A DNA stretch of 64,000 nt from Colwellia sp. MB3u-45 (GTDB lineage Bacteria; Pseudomonadota; Gammaproteobacteria; Enterobacterales; Alteromonadaceae): NCBI RefSeq assembly GCF_014077005.1, contig NZ_JACGVC010000049.1, positions 124,001-188,000 of the forward strand. The letters are read 5' to 3'. The notes below the pieces were generated by a model, which saw only the letters and a program-made list of their open reading frames with translations, ran no database searches and was not told the DNA's origin. The number at the start of each line of letters is the position of its first letter. The stretch's first letter is position 1. The translations under genes were made by a program, and so were the position numbers. Below are positions 17,270 to 25,305 of this stretch, piece by piece.

Positions 17270-19402
17270 ATGAAGCAAAGGAAAAATGAGTCTGAAGTAT
17301 TTTCTGATTTAATTAGGTTATGTTCATCGAATGGGTTTATTCACATATTGTCTTATATCACAGCAAGAGATTGTTTGATTTTTAGCCAAGGGGAGCTTGA
17401 TACCCCAGATTTTGGGCATTGGTATTCTAATAATAAATTGTTAAGAACAGAGATTTCAACACTACAAGGTCTAATGTTGAAAACAATAATTAAATGCGAT
17501 GTTCCAGAAGAAGTAAAATTCATTGATATGATCAACTCAGTTGACCTGCTGATGCAAGATTTACATGATTCAATGCTAAGCTATGATGGCCTAGCCTTTA
17601 AAAATCATGGTATCCCTGATTTTAATAAAATACTCTTAGCTAAAAATTCTATCAAAGAATCGATATTCTATGGTTCAGAGTCAGCATATCCGCACCAATT
17701 TTTAGATCTTGGTGTAAAGAAGTATCAGTATGACTCAGCATGGATAGAGGCGAATAAAGGGTTCTCTATCTGTGATGCAAAAAAAATTATCGACTCTCTT
17801 CAATATATAATAATTAATAATTTCAACTCTATTGAAGAGCTATCTAACGAAGGGAAATTGACTACAACCTCCTACTTAAAGCCACAATCTTTCACAGCCG
17901 AACAAGTTAGCTTACGAAGTAAAGTAGAAGTAGACAATGTCATCGCATTTTTAAACACATTTTCTTTCGGTATAAATGATACGAATAATGAATTCAATGA
18001 AACTTCAGATTTTAATAGAGTAAATGAATTACCAATTCTAAAAATTGAAGATCAATACACTCTTTTTCAAAGTGCTAGTTTGTCGCAAGCGTTTTATGAA
18101 AACCCCACTTTCTGGTTTTTAGCAGATAAGTCTTACCTTCCTACAGCAACAAAAAATAGAGGACTATTTACAGAGGAGTTTGCATATGAACGTCTTGCTG
18201 TGATTTTTGGCAAAGAAAATGTATTTATTAATCTAGATTTGTACAAAACATATTCCAAACGGATTTGTGAAATAGATGTATTAATCCTTTTTGGTTCAAA
18301 GGCTATTATTTTGCAGGCCAAATCAAAAGCATTGACTATTAAAGCACGTAAAGGTGATAAAGAAACATTAGATTCCGACTTTTCAAAAGCTATACAAAGC
18401 GCATATGACCAAGCATTTTTATGTAGCGAAGCTATTTTAAATCCCCGCACAATTGTAAAGAACTGTGATGGCAAAGAAATTAATTTGGAGAGAAATATTT
18501 CTGAGATTTATCCAGTAATATTGCTTTCTGAGCACTTCCCTTCACTTCTTTATCAAACTGCAAATAAGTTAGTCACCCAAAAACATGAAATAATCAATCC
18601 ACCATTCATCATGGATGTTTTTACTCTCGACATATTGACTGAGTTTCTCACATCACCACTATACCTAATTAGCTATATAGATCGTCGTTGCAAAACTTTC
18701 GGGCTTGTAACCGCAGGTCATGAGTTAACTATTTTTTCTTTTCACTTAAAATATAACTTGTGGCTGCAAGATGACTTATCTATGTTGATGTTGCATGACG
18801 ATGTTTCAGTTAATTTAGAAATTGCAGTATTAAGTCGCACACAATATGCTGACGGACTTAGAACACCAGAAGGAATATTAACTAATTTAGTAGGGACTTC
18901 AATTGGGAAGCTAATTAACTCTATGAACTGTGCTGACAATAGAGTTGCTGTCGAGTTAGGTCTAATACTTTTAAAAATGAGTGAAAAGCATCTCAATCAC
19001 CTTTCTGATTCTATTGATTACATTGCATACAAAGCACTTCAAAACACTACGAGTGATTTTTCTATTGGTATGAAAGATACTGGCATCACCTTTCATGCAA
19101 ATAATGACAATTTAGAAGTTGCTAGTTTGCGTTTAGAAAATCATATGATAAAGAAAAAATATGAACAAAAAGCAAGCTCTTGGTTTGGTGTATTGATATC
19201 ACCCGTATCTCAGAAAGTAAGGCGTGCTCATTATGTTGAAAGTGAGTGGCAATACTCACAAGAGCTAGAGGATATTTTGGAATCTAAGCCAAAGCAGAGC
19301 GATTTAGGCCAAATTAAAAAAAAGGTTAAGTTTAAAATGGGACGAAATGACAAATGCTCCTGCGGCAGTGGAAAAAAGCACAAAAAGTGTTGTGCCCCAT
19401 AG
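17270..19402 (+). CDS. Nuclease-like protein with C-terminal SEC-C motif
   Basis: No named family is recognised for the whole 710-residue protein. The middle part looks like a NERD/Mrr-type restriction-endonuclease fold: Glu near residue 303 (FAYERL), Asp336 in EIDVL, and Gln349-x-Lys351 in ILQAKSK. The D-x12-Q-x-K spacing equals the D-x12-E-x-K spacing of the next two genes. QxK instead of ExK is a known variant in Mrr-type nucleases. The last 15 residues are a SEC-C zinc motif (CSCGSGKKHKKCC). There is no signal peptide or membrane helix, so it is cytosolic. The ATG has an AAGGAAA ribosome site. It converges on the next gene with only 5 bp between stop codons. DNA-targeting is inference; defence is a guess from context. 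Confidence 0.65.
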   Translation: MKQRKNESEVFSDLIRLCSSNGFIHILSYITARDCLIFSQGELDTPDFGHWYSNNKLLRTEISTLQGLMLKTIIKCDVPEEVKFIDMINSVDLLMQDLHDSMLSYDGLAFKNHGIPDFNKILLAKNSIKESIFYGSESAYPHQFLDLGVKKYQYDSAWIEANKGFSICDAKKIIDSLQYIIINNFNSIEELSNEGKLTTTSYLKPQSFTAEQVSLRSKVEVDNVIAFLNTFSFGINDTNNEFNETSDFNRVNELPILKIEDQYTLFQSASLSQAFYENPTFWFLADKSYLPTATKNRGLFTEEFAYERLAVIFGKENVFINLDLYKTYSKRICEIDVLILFGSKAIILQAKSKALTIKARKGDKETLDSDFSKAIQSAYDQAFLCSEAILNPRTIVKNCDGKEINLERNISEIYPVILLSEHFPSLLYQTANKLVTQKHEIINPPFIMDVFTLDILTEFLTSPLYLISYIDRRCKTFGLVTAGHELTIFSFHLKYNLWLQDDLSMLMLHDDVSVNLEIAVLSRTQYADGLRTPEGILTNLVGTSIGKLINSMNCADNRVAVELGLILLKMSEKHLNHLSDSIDYIAYKALQNTTSDFSIGMKDTGITFHANNDNLEVASLRLENHMIKKKYEQKASSWFGVLISPVSQKVRRAHYVESEWQYSQELEDILESKPKQSDLGQIKKKVKFKMGRNDKCSCGSGKKHKKCCAP

Positions 19403-19407
19403 GATAG

Positions 19408-21828
19408 TTATTCCCTGCAACATTGCTTGTATTTCTTACCACTTCCACAAGGGCACTGTTGGTTTCGCCCTATTTTTCCAGATGCGGCTAATCGCTTAGT
19501 TTTAAGCTTCTCAGCTAGTACTTGAAGTCGCTCTATATCTGGTTCCTTTTCATCGATAATAATATATGACCAATCAACATCGTGTAGCTTGCCATGCTCA
19601 TCATAAAATAATTCAAGAAGTATTCGATTCTCATCTTGTGTAACCAACATTGAAGCTTTTGTATGATCTAGGGCAAGCTTAGGATCATGGTCAACATAAA
19701 GAGCATGCCAACAGCATACTGTGATTCTTGATTCACCATATGTTGATAGTGGCTGCAATTGCTTAGAACTAATTTGTTTTGTTAGCGCTTTTTTAACACC
19801 TTCGGTTAAACTGCTTCTCCAATCACCACTTAAGTCAAGTAAATCGCTTACTATTTTAGTTCGTTGTGGCTTAGCACTTATAGTAATTAACTCAATAATC
19901 TCAAAGAAAAGTTGGGGCATATCCTGCTTTAAGGGAGACTCTATTGAAGGATTTTCTAATTTATCTGAAAAGAATATATCCACATCGGTTCTATACCCGT
20001 TGAAACTTATCGCAGCTTCAGAATTTCCCTGCAAGTTTTTTGCATGTTGAACGTATGAATTGTGCTTCAAGTAAAGGCCAACGTGATCTAATTCATCATC
20101 CGTTTGAATTATTTTTGAAGCAAAAGACCTCATTCTTTGCTTAATGAAATGCATAAATATTAAAGGGTTTATAAAAATATCAGCATAAACTCTTAAATCA
20201 TCTATCGATATTGCCCAAACAGGTAGTTCTCCAACATCAATATCTAGCGGCTTTAGGTGTTGTGATTGTGATGCGAGTTCTGTAAAGCTATCTAAAGTAA
20301 TTGGACAAATAGTAATGCCACTATAATCATTAGCAGAAAGTTCGCTAATCTTCTTATGATTTTCATCGAATACCTCAACCGATTTTTGGCTATTTAAATA
20401 TTCAACAAATCGACTTCCCTGCAAGGCAGGTTTTAAAATTAAATTTTGTAGAGATTTAACATAAGCAGGAAAATCAGTAGCTGGGGATGTATAGGTAAAT
20501 GCACCTGCCTTAATTTCTAATATAAATAGATGGCCATCAAATATAACAAGTCCGTCTGCTTCACACCACTGTTTCCCCCCTTGTTTTCCTGTGTGCCACT
20601 TGTAATAGACAGAATGATATACATCTGCTGTTGGTAGGAGCTTTTTAAAATAAGTAAACGGTAATTGCTCTGAAACTTCTTTTTGTTTTTTATTCCAAGT
20701 CGGCTTGTATTCTGGTTTTTGAGAACAAATTGCTCTCTGTAATACTCTGTATAAATGATCTAATAAACTTTGTAGATCGAAACAATAATATGTACTATTT
20801 ATTTTTATGAAAGGTCTTTTGAAGATCGGCCAAATACGTAATGGCCAGCCACTGAATTCACCATCAGCAAGAAAGTCGGAATCTTGTCCTACCTCCCAAC
20901 ATAGCTCGTTTAGCAACTTTGAAGGTAAATTAGTTGTTTTATGTAAATCGTAAAGATCAAAGCCAAGGCATTGACCAAAAACTTTTTCTTGCCAATTTTG
21001 CCAATCGTTATCCTTAATTACTTTCGCCATCAATTGAGGCATATCCAGTGTAGGGTGTTCTCTGATGAATGATTCATCTAGTTTGTCTAATGTTGCATGT
21101 CTGAATTTATCCATTTGGATAATAGCTTCACCTAGACCAAACGTCATAGAATTAATGATTTTGGATATTTCTACTATCAACTGGTCGGCTTTTATTCCAT
21201 AAATTTCATCTAATATGTCTGAATGTGGTGACAATAACTCTCTTAACGAAATCTCTTCATGGACAAGGTAACGGTGTCCTCGTACATTGCACCAATACAT
21301 TTGAGCTTTATAATAGAATTCTTCAACTTCCAAATCTAAATTGGGATCAATTTCTCTTCGTTTTGCAGTACTACATATTTGATACTCTAGATTGAGTTTA
21401 TTGAATAATTTTTCTACTAAGCCATATAATTGTTGCCAGTCTTCTTCAGAAACTTCTTTTTTTTGGCTCGCTGCTGGTTTGGCAGAAGCTATGATACTCT
21501 GAATATAGTCAACCATCCGAAAAGCTATTGAATCGTCAGTACCATACTCGGCCTCACTTTTCTTGCCTAAACAACTAGCTGTCACTAGAGTACGTGCTCT
21601 CAACAACAGTTGTTCTGCTGGTAAAGTAATAACTAGCGAAACAATGGATGTAATTAAAACATCAATCTCATCAATTATTATTGGGAATTCATCCTGTAAT
21701 TTTTGTTGGAACTCTTCAAATTGACCTTTTTCCCAGTTTGACTCCATAACTGTATTTTTACCATACCGTGCCATTTGCAACGGTCCAGCAGAAAAGTAAT
21801 CGTCTGGGTTTTCAATTCTTTTAGACAT
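19408..21828 (-). CDS. Large nuclease-like protein with C-terminal SEC-C motif
   Basis: I do not recognise the N-terminal 390 residues of this 806-residue protein; they look helical. A PD-(D/E)XK-like core follows: Asp425 in CEADGLVIF, then Glu438-x-Lys440 in ILEIKAG. The protein ends in a SEC-C zinc motif (CPCGSGKKYKQCC). No signal peptide or membrane segment is seen. Its ATG directly abuts the TAA of the upstream NERD gene, so the two are translationally coupled and probably act together. It is convergent with the previous SEC-C protein. Codon use and AT content do not visibly differ from the neighbours. The nuclease assignment rests on motif spacing only. Confidence 0.65.
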   Translation of the reverse strand: MSKRIENPDDYFSAGPLQMARYGKNTVMESNWEKGQFEEFQQKLQDEFPIIIDEIDVLITSIVSLVITLPAEQLLLRARTLVTASCLGKKSEAEYGTDDSIAFRMVDYIQSIIASAKPAASQKKEVSEEDWQQLYGLVEKLFNKLNLEYQICSTAKRREIDPNLDLEVEEFYYKAQMYWCNVRGHRYLVHEEISLRELLSPHSDILDEIYGIKADQLIVEISKIINSMTFGLGEAIIQMDKFRHATLDKLDESFIREHPTLDMPQLMAKVIKDNDWQNWQEKVFGQCLGFDLYDLHKTTNLPSKLLNELCWEVGQDSDFLADGEFSGWPLRIWPIFKRPFIKINSTYYCFDLQSLLDHLYRVLQRAICSQKPEYKPTWNKKQKEVSEQLPFTYFKKLLPTADVYHSVYYKWHTGKQGGKQWCEADGLVIFDGHLFILEIKAGAFTYTSPATDFPAYVKSLQNLILKPALQGSRFVEYLNSQKSVEVFDENHKKISELSANDYSGITICPITLDSFTELASQSQHLKPLDIDVGELPVWAISIDDLRVYADIFINPLIFMHFIKQRMRSFASKIIQTDDELDHVGLYLKHNSYVQHAKNLQGNSEAAISFNGYRTDVDIFFSDKLENPSIESPLKQDMPQLFFEIIELITISAKPQRTKIVSDLLDLSGDWRSSLTEGVKKALTKQISSKQLQPLSTYGESRITVCCWHALYVDHDPKLALDHTKASMLVTQDENRILLELFYDEHGKLHDVDWSYIIIDEKEPDIERLQVLAEKLKTKRLAASGKIGRNQQCPCGSGKKYKQCCRE

Positions 21829-22620
21829 TTAAGGAGCCTTATTTAATATATTTCGACAATTGGGAAAGGCACTACACCCCCAAAATTCATTACCTGCGCT
21901 TTTGCCTTTAGTGGCCTTACGCATTACCATGTCAGAACCGCATTTTGTGCAAGATTTAATGTCAGCTTTATCTTCTACAATATCTCGCACGTGCTTAATG
22001 TGTTGTCGGTTTGTTTTAAAGCCTCGTTCAAACCTACCACTTTCAACTTGTTCAATAATATTCGCTACTTCATCGCCATTGAAAATGGCGTCAGTTTTAC
22101 TTTTAATATATTCAATTCCGCCTCGTGCAAACCTAACATTCTCAGGCATTTGAGTTTTAAACGTGCTGTCACCAATAAAGATAATGACTGAAAATAGAGT
22201 ATCACTCTTTATTCTCAAACAAGATTCTAACGTTTTGACATGCTTATAGTTTTGGTGAAGTGGGTTTTGAAATTTTGATTTGTGCTTAAAGATTTGTTGG
22301 GTCCATTGCTTTTGGTTTTCACCACCAAAGATCCAACCTTTCATATTTTTGGTTTCAACTACGAAGATGCCGTATTTTGATACGATGATGTGATCTATCT
22401 GGGTAGTTCCATCATCAGTCGGTAATGTTACGTTTTTAATGAGGTGGTAATCATTTTTGTTCAAGAAAAACTTAATGAGTAAGTTAACTTGCCACTCACC
22501 AACCATACCTTTAAAAAATCCTTTGAACCATGCAGATTTTATGACGATAGCAAATATGAAGATCGGTATTAAATACCAAGCGGCACTGATCATCATGTTG
22601 AGGTAAATTGATAAATCCAT
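21829..22620 (-). CDS. Membrane-anchored NERD-domain protein with topoisomerase-type zinc finger
   Basis: This 263-residue protein has one N-terminal membrane helix (about 10-28) and a NERD nuclease-related domain (about 38-160). Conserved residues are Gly40-Glu in GEWQVN, Asp76 in TQIDHIIV and Glu89-x-Lys91 in VVETKN. A C-terminal C4 zinc finger of the topoisomerase I type follows (CTKCGSDM near 223 and CSAFPNC near 250). This NERD plus zf-C4 architecture is known in many bacteria; its role is poorly defined, and DNA processing is assumed. The stop codon abuts the start of the SEC-C gene downstream. With the SEC-C proteins it makes three nuclease-like genes in a row. Confidence 0.8.
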   Translation of the reverse strand: MDLSIYLNMMISAAWYLIPIFIFAIVIKSAWFKGFFKGMVGEWQVNLLIKFFLNKNDYHLIKNVTLPTDDGTTQIDHIIVSKYGIFVVETKNMKGWIFGGENQKQWTQQIFKHKSKFQNPLHQNYKHVKTLESCLRIKSDTLFSVIIFIGDSTFKTQMPENVRFARGGIEYIKSKTDAIFNGDEVANIIEQVESGRFERGFKTNRQHIKHVRDIVEDKADIKSCTKCGSDMVMRKATKGKSAGNEFWGCSAFPNCRNILNKAP

Positions 22621-22759
22621 TTAATACTTACTTCCATATTGGTAACTAATAGCTAGTTTTGTCCTTTAATAGCCCGTTAATTCTATAATAAACGCCATCA
22701 GTAACTATCTAAACACACTTGTTATAAAATACATACTAATATCATTAACTTAAAGTAAA

Positions 22760-22870
22760 TCAATATCTAACTATTCCTAGATATGCACTAACAGACTGTT
22801 CCAAAATATCGATTAACGCTTCATCCATATACTGATATTCATCAGGGATATCTAACACTTGAATATATTT
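22760..22870 (-). pseudogene. Remnant of a low-molecular-weight phosphatase-like protein (COG4551)
   Basis: The minus strand encodes YIQVLDIPDEYQYMD followed by EALIDILEQSVSAYL. This matches the C-terminal end of small predicted protein tyrosine phosphatases of the COG4551 type, where LDIPDxYxxMDxxLxxLL is typical. The N-terminal half, including the CxxxxxRS phosphate loop, is not found in the adjoining DNA in any frame I read. So this is a truncated relic. Recognition is from memory of the family ending. Confidence 0.5.
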
Positions 22871-23194
22871 AAGTTCAAGTAATCTGGTGAATTGAGGTAA
22901 AACCAACTGAAGCAACGATAATGGGAAGTAATATTCAAATGATAAATGCCATTTCAACAAAATGACTTAACTCGTTCAAGAGCAAACGATTATACAATTA
23001 TATCTTTTGTACAATCGTTAGCAAAGCTAGGTCAAGGCACATGTCGTAAGGTGAAATATTATTGGTGGGCTTTTGTAATACAGCTAAAGCCTTACCAAAG
23101 TAATAAAATAATACCGGCTTTTGCTTATATAAAATATCAATCCAAATCTCTAAGAAATTAGTGGCGCAGGAATTTGTTTAATGCCCAAAGCAGC

Positions 23195-23230
23195 ATTAAT
23201 TCCATTAATACCATTAATACCATTAATACC
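23195..23230. repeat. Tandem repeat, four copies of a 9-bp unit
   Basis: Four consecutive copies of ATTAATACC (the first reads ATTAATTCC) in the decayed region. No spacers, so not a CRISPR. Confidence 0.9.
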
Positions 23231-23442
23231 AACCGGAAAGTTAAATGCTGTATTGCCCAATATTCAATGCCCCCCAGTGGTAACGTCTATATGGCGTTCA
23301 CTGATATAAAAATAATCTCGTCACGCGCTGTTGCATTCAGAGATGTTATTTTTAATAAAATGGCAGCAGGAGCTAAGAACTTATGGGCAGAAATGTTCAG
23401 TTCATGAGATATTTAACCAAAAGTATTGGCATTTTAGGCGTT

Positions 23443-23481
23443 TGGTGCAGTTTTACTCTTGAAAAAGAGTGAACCGCACCA
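23443..23481. repeat. Long inverted repeat (hairpin) after the frnE-like gene
   Basis: TGGTGCAGTTTTACTCTT (23443-23460) pairs with AAGAGTGAACCGCACCA (23465-23481) around a GAAA loop with a few mismatches. It lies just past the frnE-like stop and may help end transcription, although a T-run is lacking on the minus strand. Confidence 0.5.
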
Positions 23482-23496
23482 CCTGTAATAAACAAA

Positions 23497-24162
23497 CTAT
23501 GCAGTGTTGCTGTTTTCTTCTTGATCTAATAGCTCTTGTAAGACTTGCTTAAATGTTTCTTGAGGTTGAGCACCCGTGAGAGCACTTGTACGATTAAAAA
23601 TAACCGTTGGTACACCGCTCACGCCCATTTTTTTCCATTGCGCTTCAAGTGTCTTGACTCGACTTATAAGTTCATCATTAGAGAGTGCCATTTGCGACTG
23701 TTCGGCGGTAATACCCACTGATTCTGCTTCTTTAATTAGCACATCTCGCTTCGAGACATCTTTATGTTCAGTAAAAAATGCAGAAAACAGACGCATTTTA
23801 AGCTCTGTTTGCACGCCGATTTGGTGTGCATAATCAAGTAGCACATGCGCATCTAATGTGTTGACGATTTTCATGTCATCAAAATAATTAAACTTGAAGC
23901 CGTATTCAGCGCCCGCTTGTGCGATATTGTCTCTTGCCTTATCACTATCGGCTTTTGATGAACCATATTTTCTTGCCACATGTGCTCGCAGTTCTTCTCC
24001 TTCAGCAGGCATGTCTGGGTTAAGCTCAAAGGGTTGCCACTCAATTTCAACTTGCTCTTGCAGGTTTAATTCAACGATTGCTGCTTCTAAATGCTTATAG
24101 CCAATAATGCACCACGGACAAACCACGTCAGAAATGATGTCTAGTTTAATTTTTTTAGTCAT
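23497..24162 (-). CDS. DsbA-family thiol oxidoreductase, FrnE-like
   Basis: This 221-residue thioredoxin-fold protein of the FrnE branch has no signal peptide, so it acts in the cytosol. The redox motif CPWC is at residues 15-18, and the cis-proline segment VSGVPTVIF lies near residue 180. An inserted helical domain separates the two, as in DsbA. FrnE relatives are linked to oxidative stress and disulfide exchange. Its ATG overlaps the stop of yghU (TAATG), so both are cotranslated. A TetR-family operator array lies upstream of the pair, suggesting induction by an electrophile or a related signal. Confidence 0.88.
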   Translation of the reverse strand: MTKKIKLDIISDVVCPWCIIGYKHLEAAIVELNLQEQVEIEWQPFELNPDMPAEGEELRAHVARKYGSSKADSDKARDNIAQAGAEYGFKFNYFDDMKIVNTLDAHVLLDYAHQIGVQTELKMRLFSAFFTEHKDVSKRDVLIKEAESVGITAEQSQMALSNDELISRVKTLEAQWKKMGVSGVPTVIFNRTSALTGAQPQETFKQVLQELLDQEENSNTA

Positions 24163-25043
24163 TATTTAACCTCTAAATTGTCATTCTCGTTAGGATTTAA
24201 TGCCAATACCTTATCAATATCTTCTGCACTATGACGATTTTCAAGCTGCTCCCACTCATGACCCCAATTCTTATTAACGATACGACCACGCTGAAATGAT
24301 GGACGAGCTAACATAGATTTTGCCCAGCGGTTGAGGTGTTGGTACTCATCTACGTTAAGAAACTCTTTTGCGTCGTAAAGGTTGCCTAAAACTAAGTTGC
24401 CATACCAAGGCCAAATCGCAATATCAGCAATACTTAACTCATCACCCGCAATAAATTCATTATTTTTCAGTTGGTTGTCTAATACAGACAATTGGCGCTT
24501 AGTTTCCATGGTAAAGCGATTAATGGGGTACTCAAATTTTTCTGGGGCATAACTATAAAAATGACCAAAACCACCCCCTAAATATGGCGCCGAACCATGC
24601 AACCAAAATAGCCAATTCATGACTTGTGTACGCTTATTCCCGGCTTTGGGGAGTAATACGCCGAATTTTTCAGCAAGATAGAATAATATGGATGCGGACT
24701 CAAAAATAGGCGCGTTATCTTCGTTTGCCATATCAATGAGTGCTGGTATTTTAGAGTTAGGGTTTATATCGACAAAGCCAGATGAAAATTGATCACCCTC
24801 ACCAATTCGGATCATGTGAGCATCATATTGTGCATCTTTGCCTAGCATTAATAACTCTTCTAACATAATCGTTATTTTTTGACCATTAGGCGTACCCATG
24901 GAATATAGTTGTAGCTCATGACTGCCAACGGGTAATGCTTTTGTATGTGTTGCTCCAGAAACAGGACGGTTGATACTCGCCCATTTGCCACCACTTTCTG
25001 CGTCATGGGTCCATACTTTAGGTGGTTGATATTGGTTGTTCAT
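24162..25043 (-). CDS. yghU: Glutathione S-transferase / disulfide-bond oxidoreductase YghU
   Basis: This 293-residue protein matches the Nu-class glutathione transferase YghU, which binds two glutathiones and reduces disulfides. The N-terminal extension (YQPPKVWTHD) and the LQLYSMGTPNGQKITIMLEEL thioredoxin-like start, seen near residue 45, are characteristic. The substrate-binding C-terminal helical domain contains SIADIAIWPWYGN near residue 205. It is the first gene of an operon with the frnE-like gene and divergent from a TetR regulator. Two of the three TTGAAC-type operators lie closer to this gene. Role as a stress-induced thiol enzyme is inferred. Confidence 0.92.
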   Translation of the reverse strand: MNNQYQPPKVWTHDAESGGKWASINRPVSGATHTKALPVGSHELQLYSMGTPNGQKITIMLEELLMLGKDAQYDAHMIRIGEGDQFSSGFVDINPNSKIPALIDMANEDNAPIFESASILFYLAEKFGVLLPKAGNKRTQVMNWLFWLHGSAPYLGGGFGHFYSYAPEKFEYPINRFTMETKRQLSVLDNQLKNNEFIAGDELSIADIAIWPWYGNLVLGNLYDAKEFLNVDEYQHLNRWAKSMLARPSFQRGRIVNKNWGHEWEQLENRHSAEDIDKVLALNPNENDNLEVK

Positions 25044-25082
25044 ATTGTTTCCTTAATACTTTTAACTTAGGTGACATTAGGA

Positions 25083-25119
25083 TGTTTATAAAATAACTCT
25101 ATTGTTTATAAAATGACTA
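25083..25119. repeat. Direct repeat in the yghU promoter region
   Basis: TGTTTATAAAATAACT (from 25083) and TGTTTATAAAATGACT (from 25103) are nearly identical direct copies about 20 bp apart. They sit between the yghU start and the first operator and may duplicate a promoter element. Confidence 0.5.
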
Positions 25120-25128
25120 TACAGCTTA

Positions 25129-25144
25129 TTGAACGACTGTTCAA
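25129..25144. promoter_or_regulatory. TetR-type operator copy 1
   Basis: Palindrome TTGAACGACTGTTCAA with 6-bp perfect arms, between the yghU and tetR genes. Its centre is 25 bp from that of copy 2. Confidence 0.75.
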
Positions 25145-25153
25145 CAAGCTGTA

Positions 25154-25169
25154 TTGAACAATCGTTCAA
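25154..25169. promoter_or_regulatory. TetR-type operator copy 2
   Basis: Palindrome TTGAACAATCGTTCAA, the same arms as copy 1. The two share one helical face only roughly (25 bp is close to 2.4 turns). Confidence 0.75.
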
Positions 25170-25267
25170 ACTGGGTGATCTAGCACTTAAATCATTATTT
25201 TTAAATTTTAATTAAACCATCAGTTAATAAATATCGTGCTTTACTCAAGGGGAGATTACACGCATAA

Positions 25268-25283
25268 TTGAACTATCGTTCAG
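25268..25283. promoter_or_regulatory. TetR-type operator copy 3
   Basis: TTGAACTATCGTTCAG, one mismatch from a perfect palindrome, located 22 bp before the TetR start. This position would allow autorepression. Confidence 0.7.
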
Positions 25284-25305
25284 TTATGTTTTTATGGGCT
25301 TATGC

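Larger units (their letters stand above)
22621..23496. other. Decayed intergenic region, 876 bp
   Basis: No intact gene is seen between the nuclease island and the frnE-like gene. It contains a remnant of a phosphatase-like gene (22760-22870), a 9-bp tandem repeat (23195-23230) and a long inverted repeat (23443-23481). Open frames of 60-77 codons here have no recognisable domain apart from that remnant. Confidence 0.6.

Noticed and set aside
23195-23230. Possible CRISPR array
   Set aside because: Units are 9 bp with no spacers and no cas genes nearby, so it is a simple tandem repeat.
23174-23407. 77-codon plus-strand frame in the decayed region
   Set aside because: It runs through the tandem repeat, has no recognisable family and no ribosome site.
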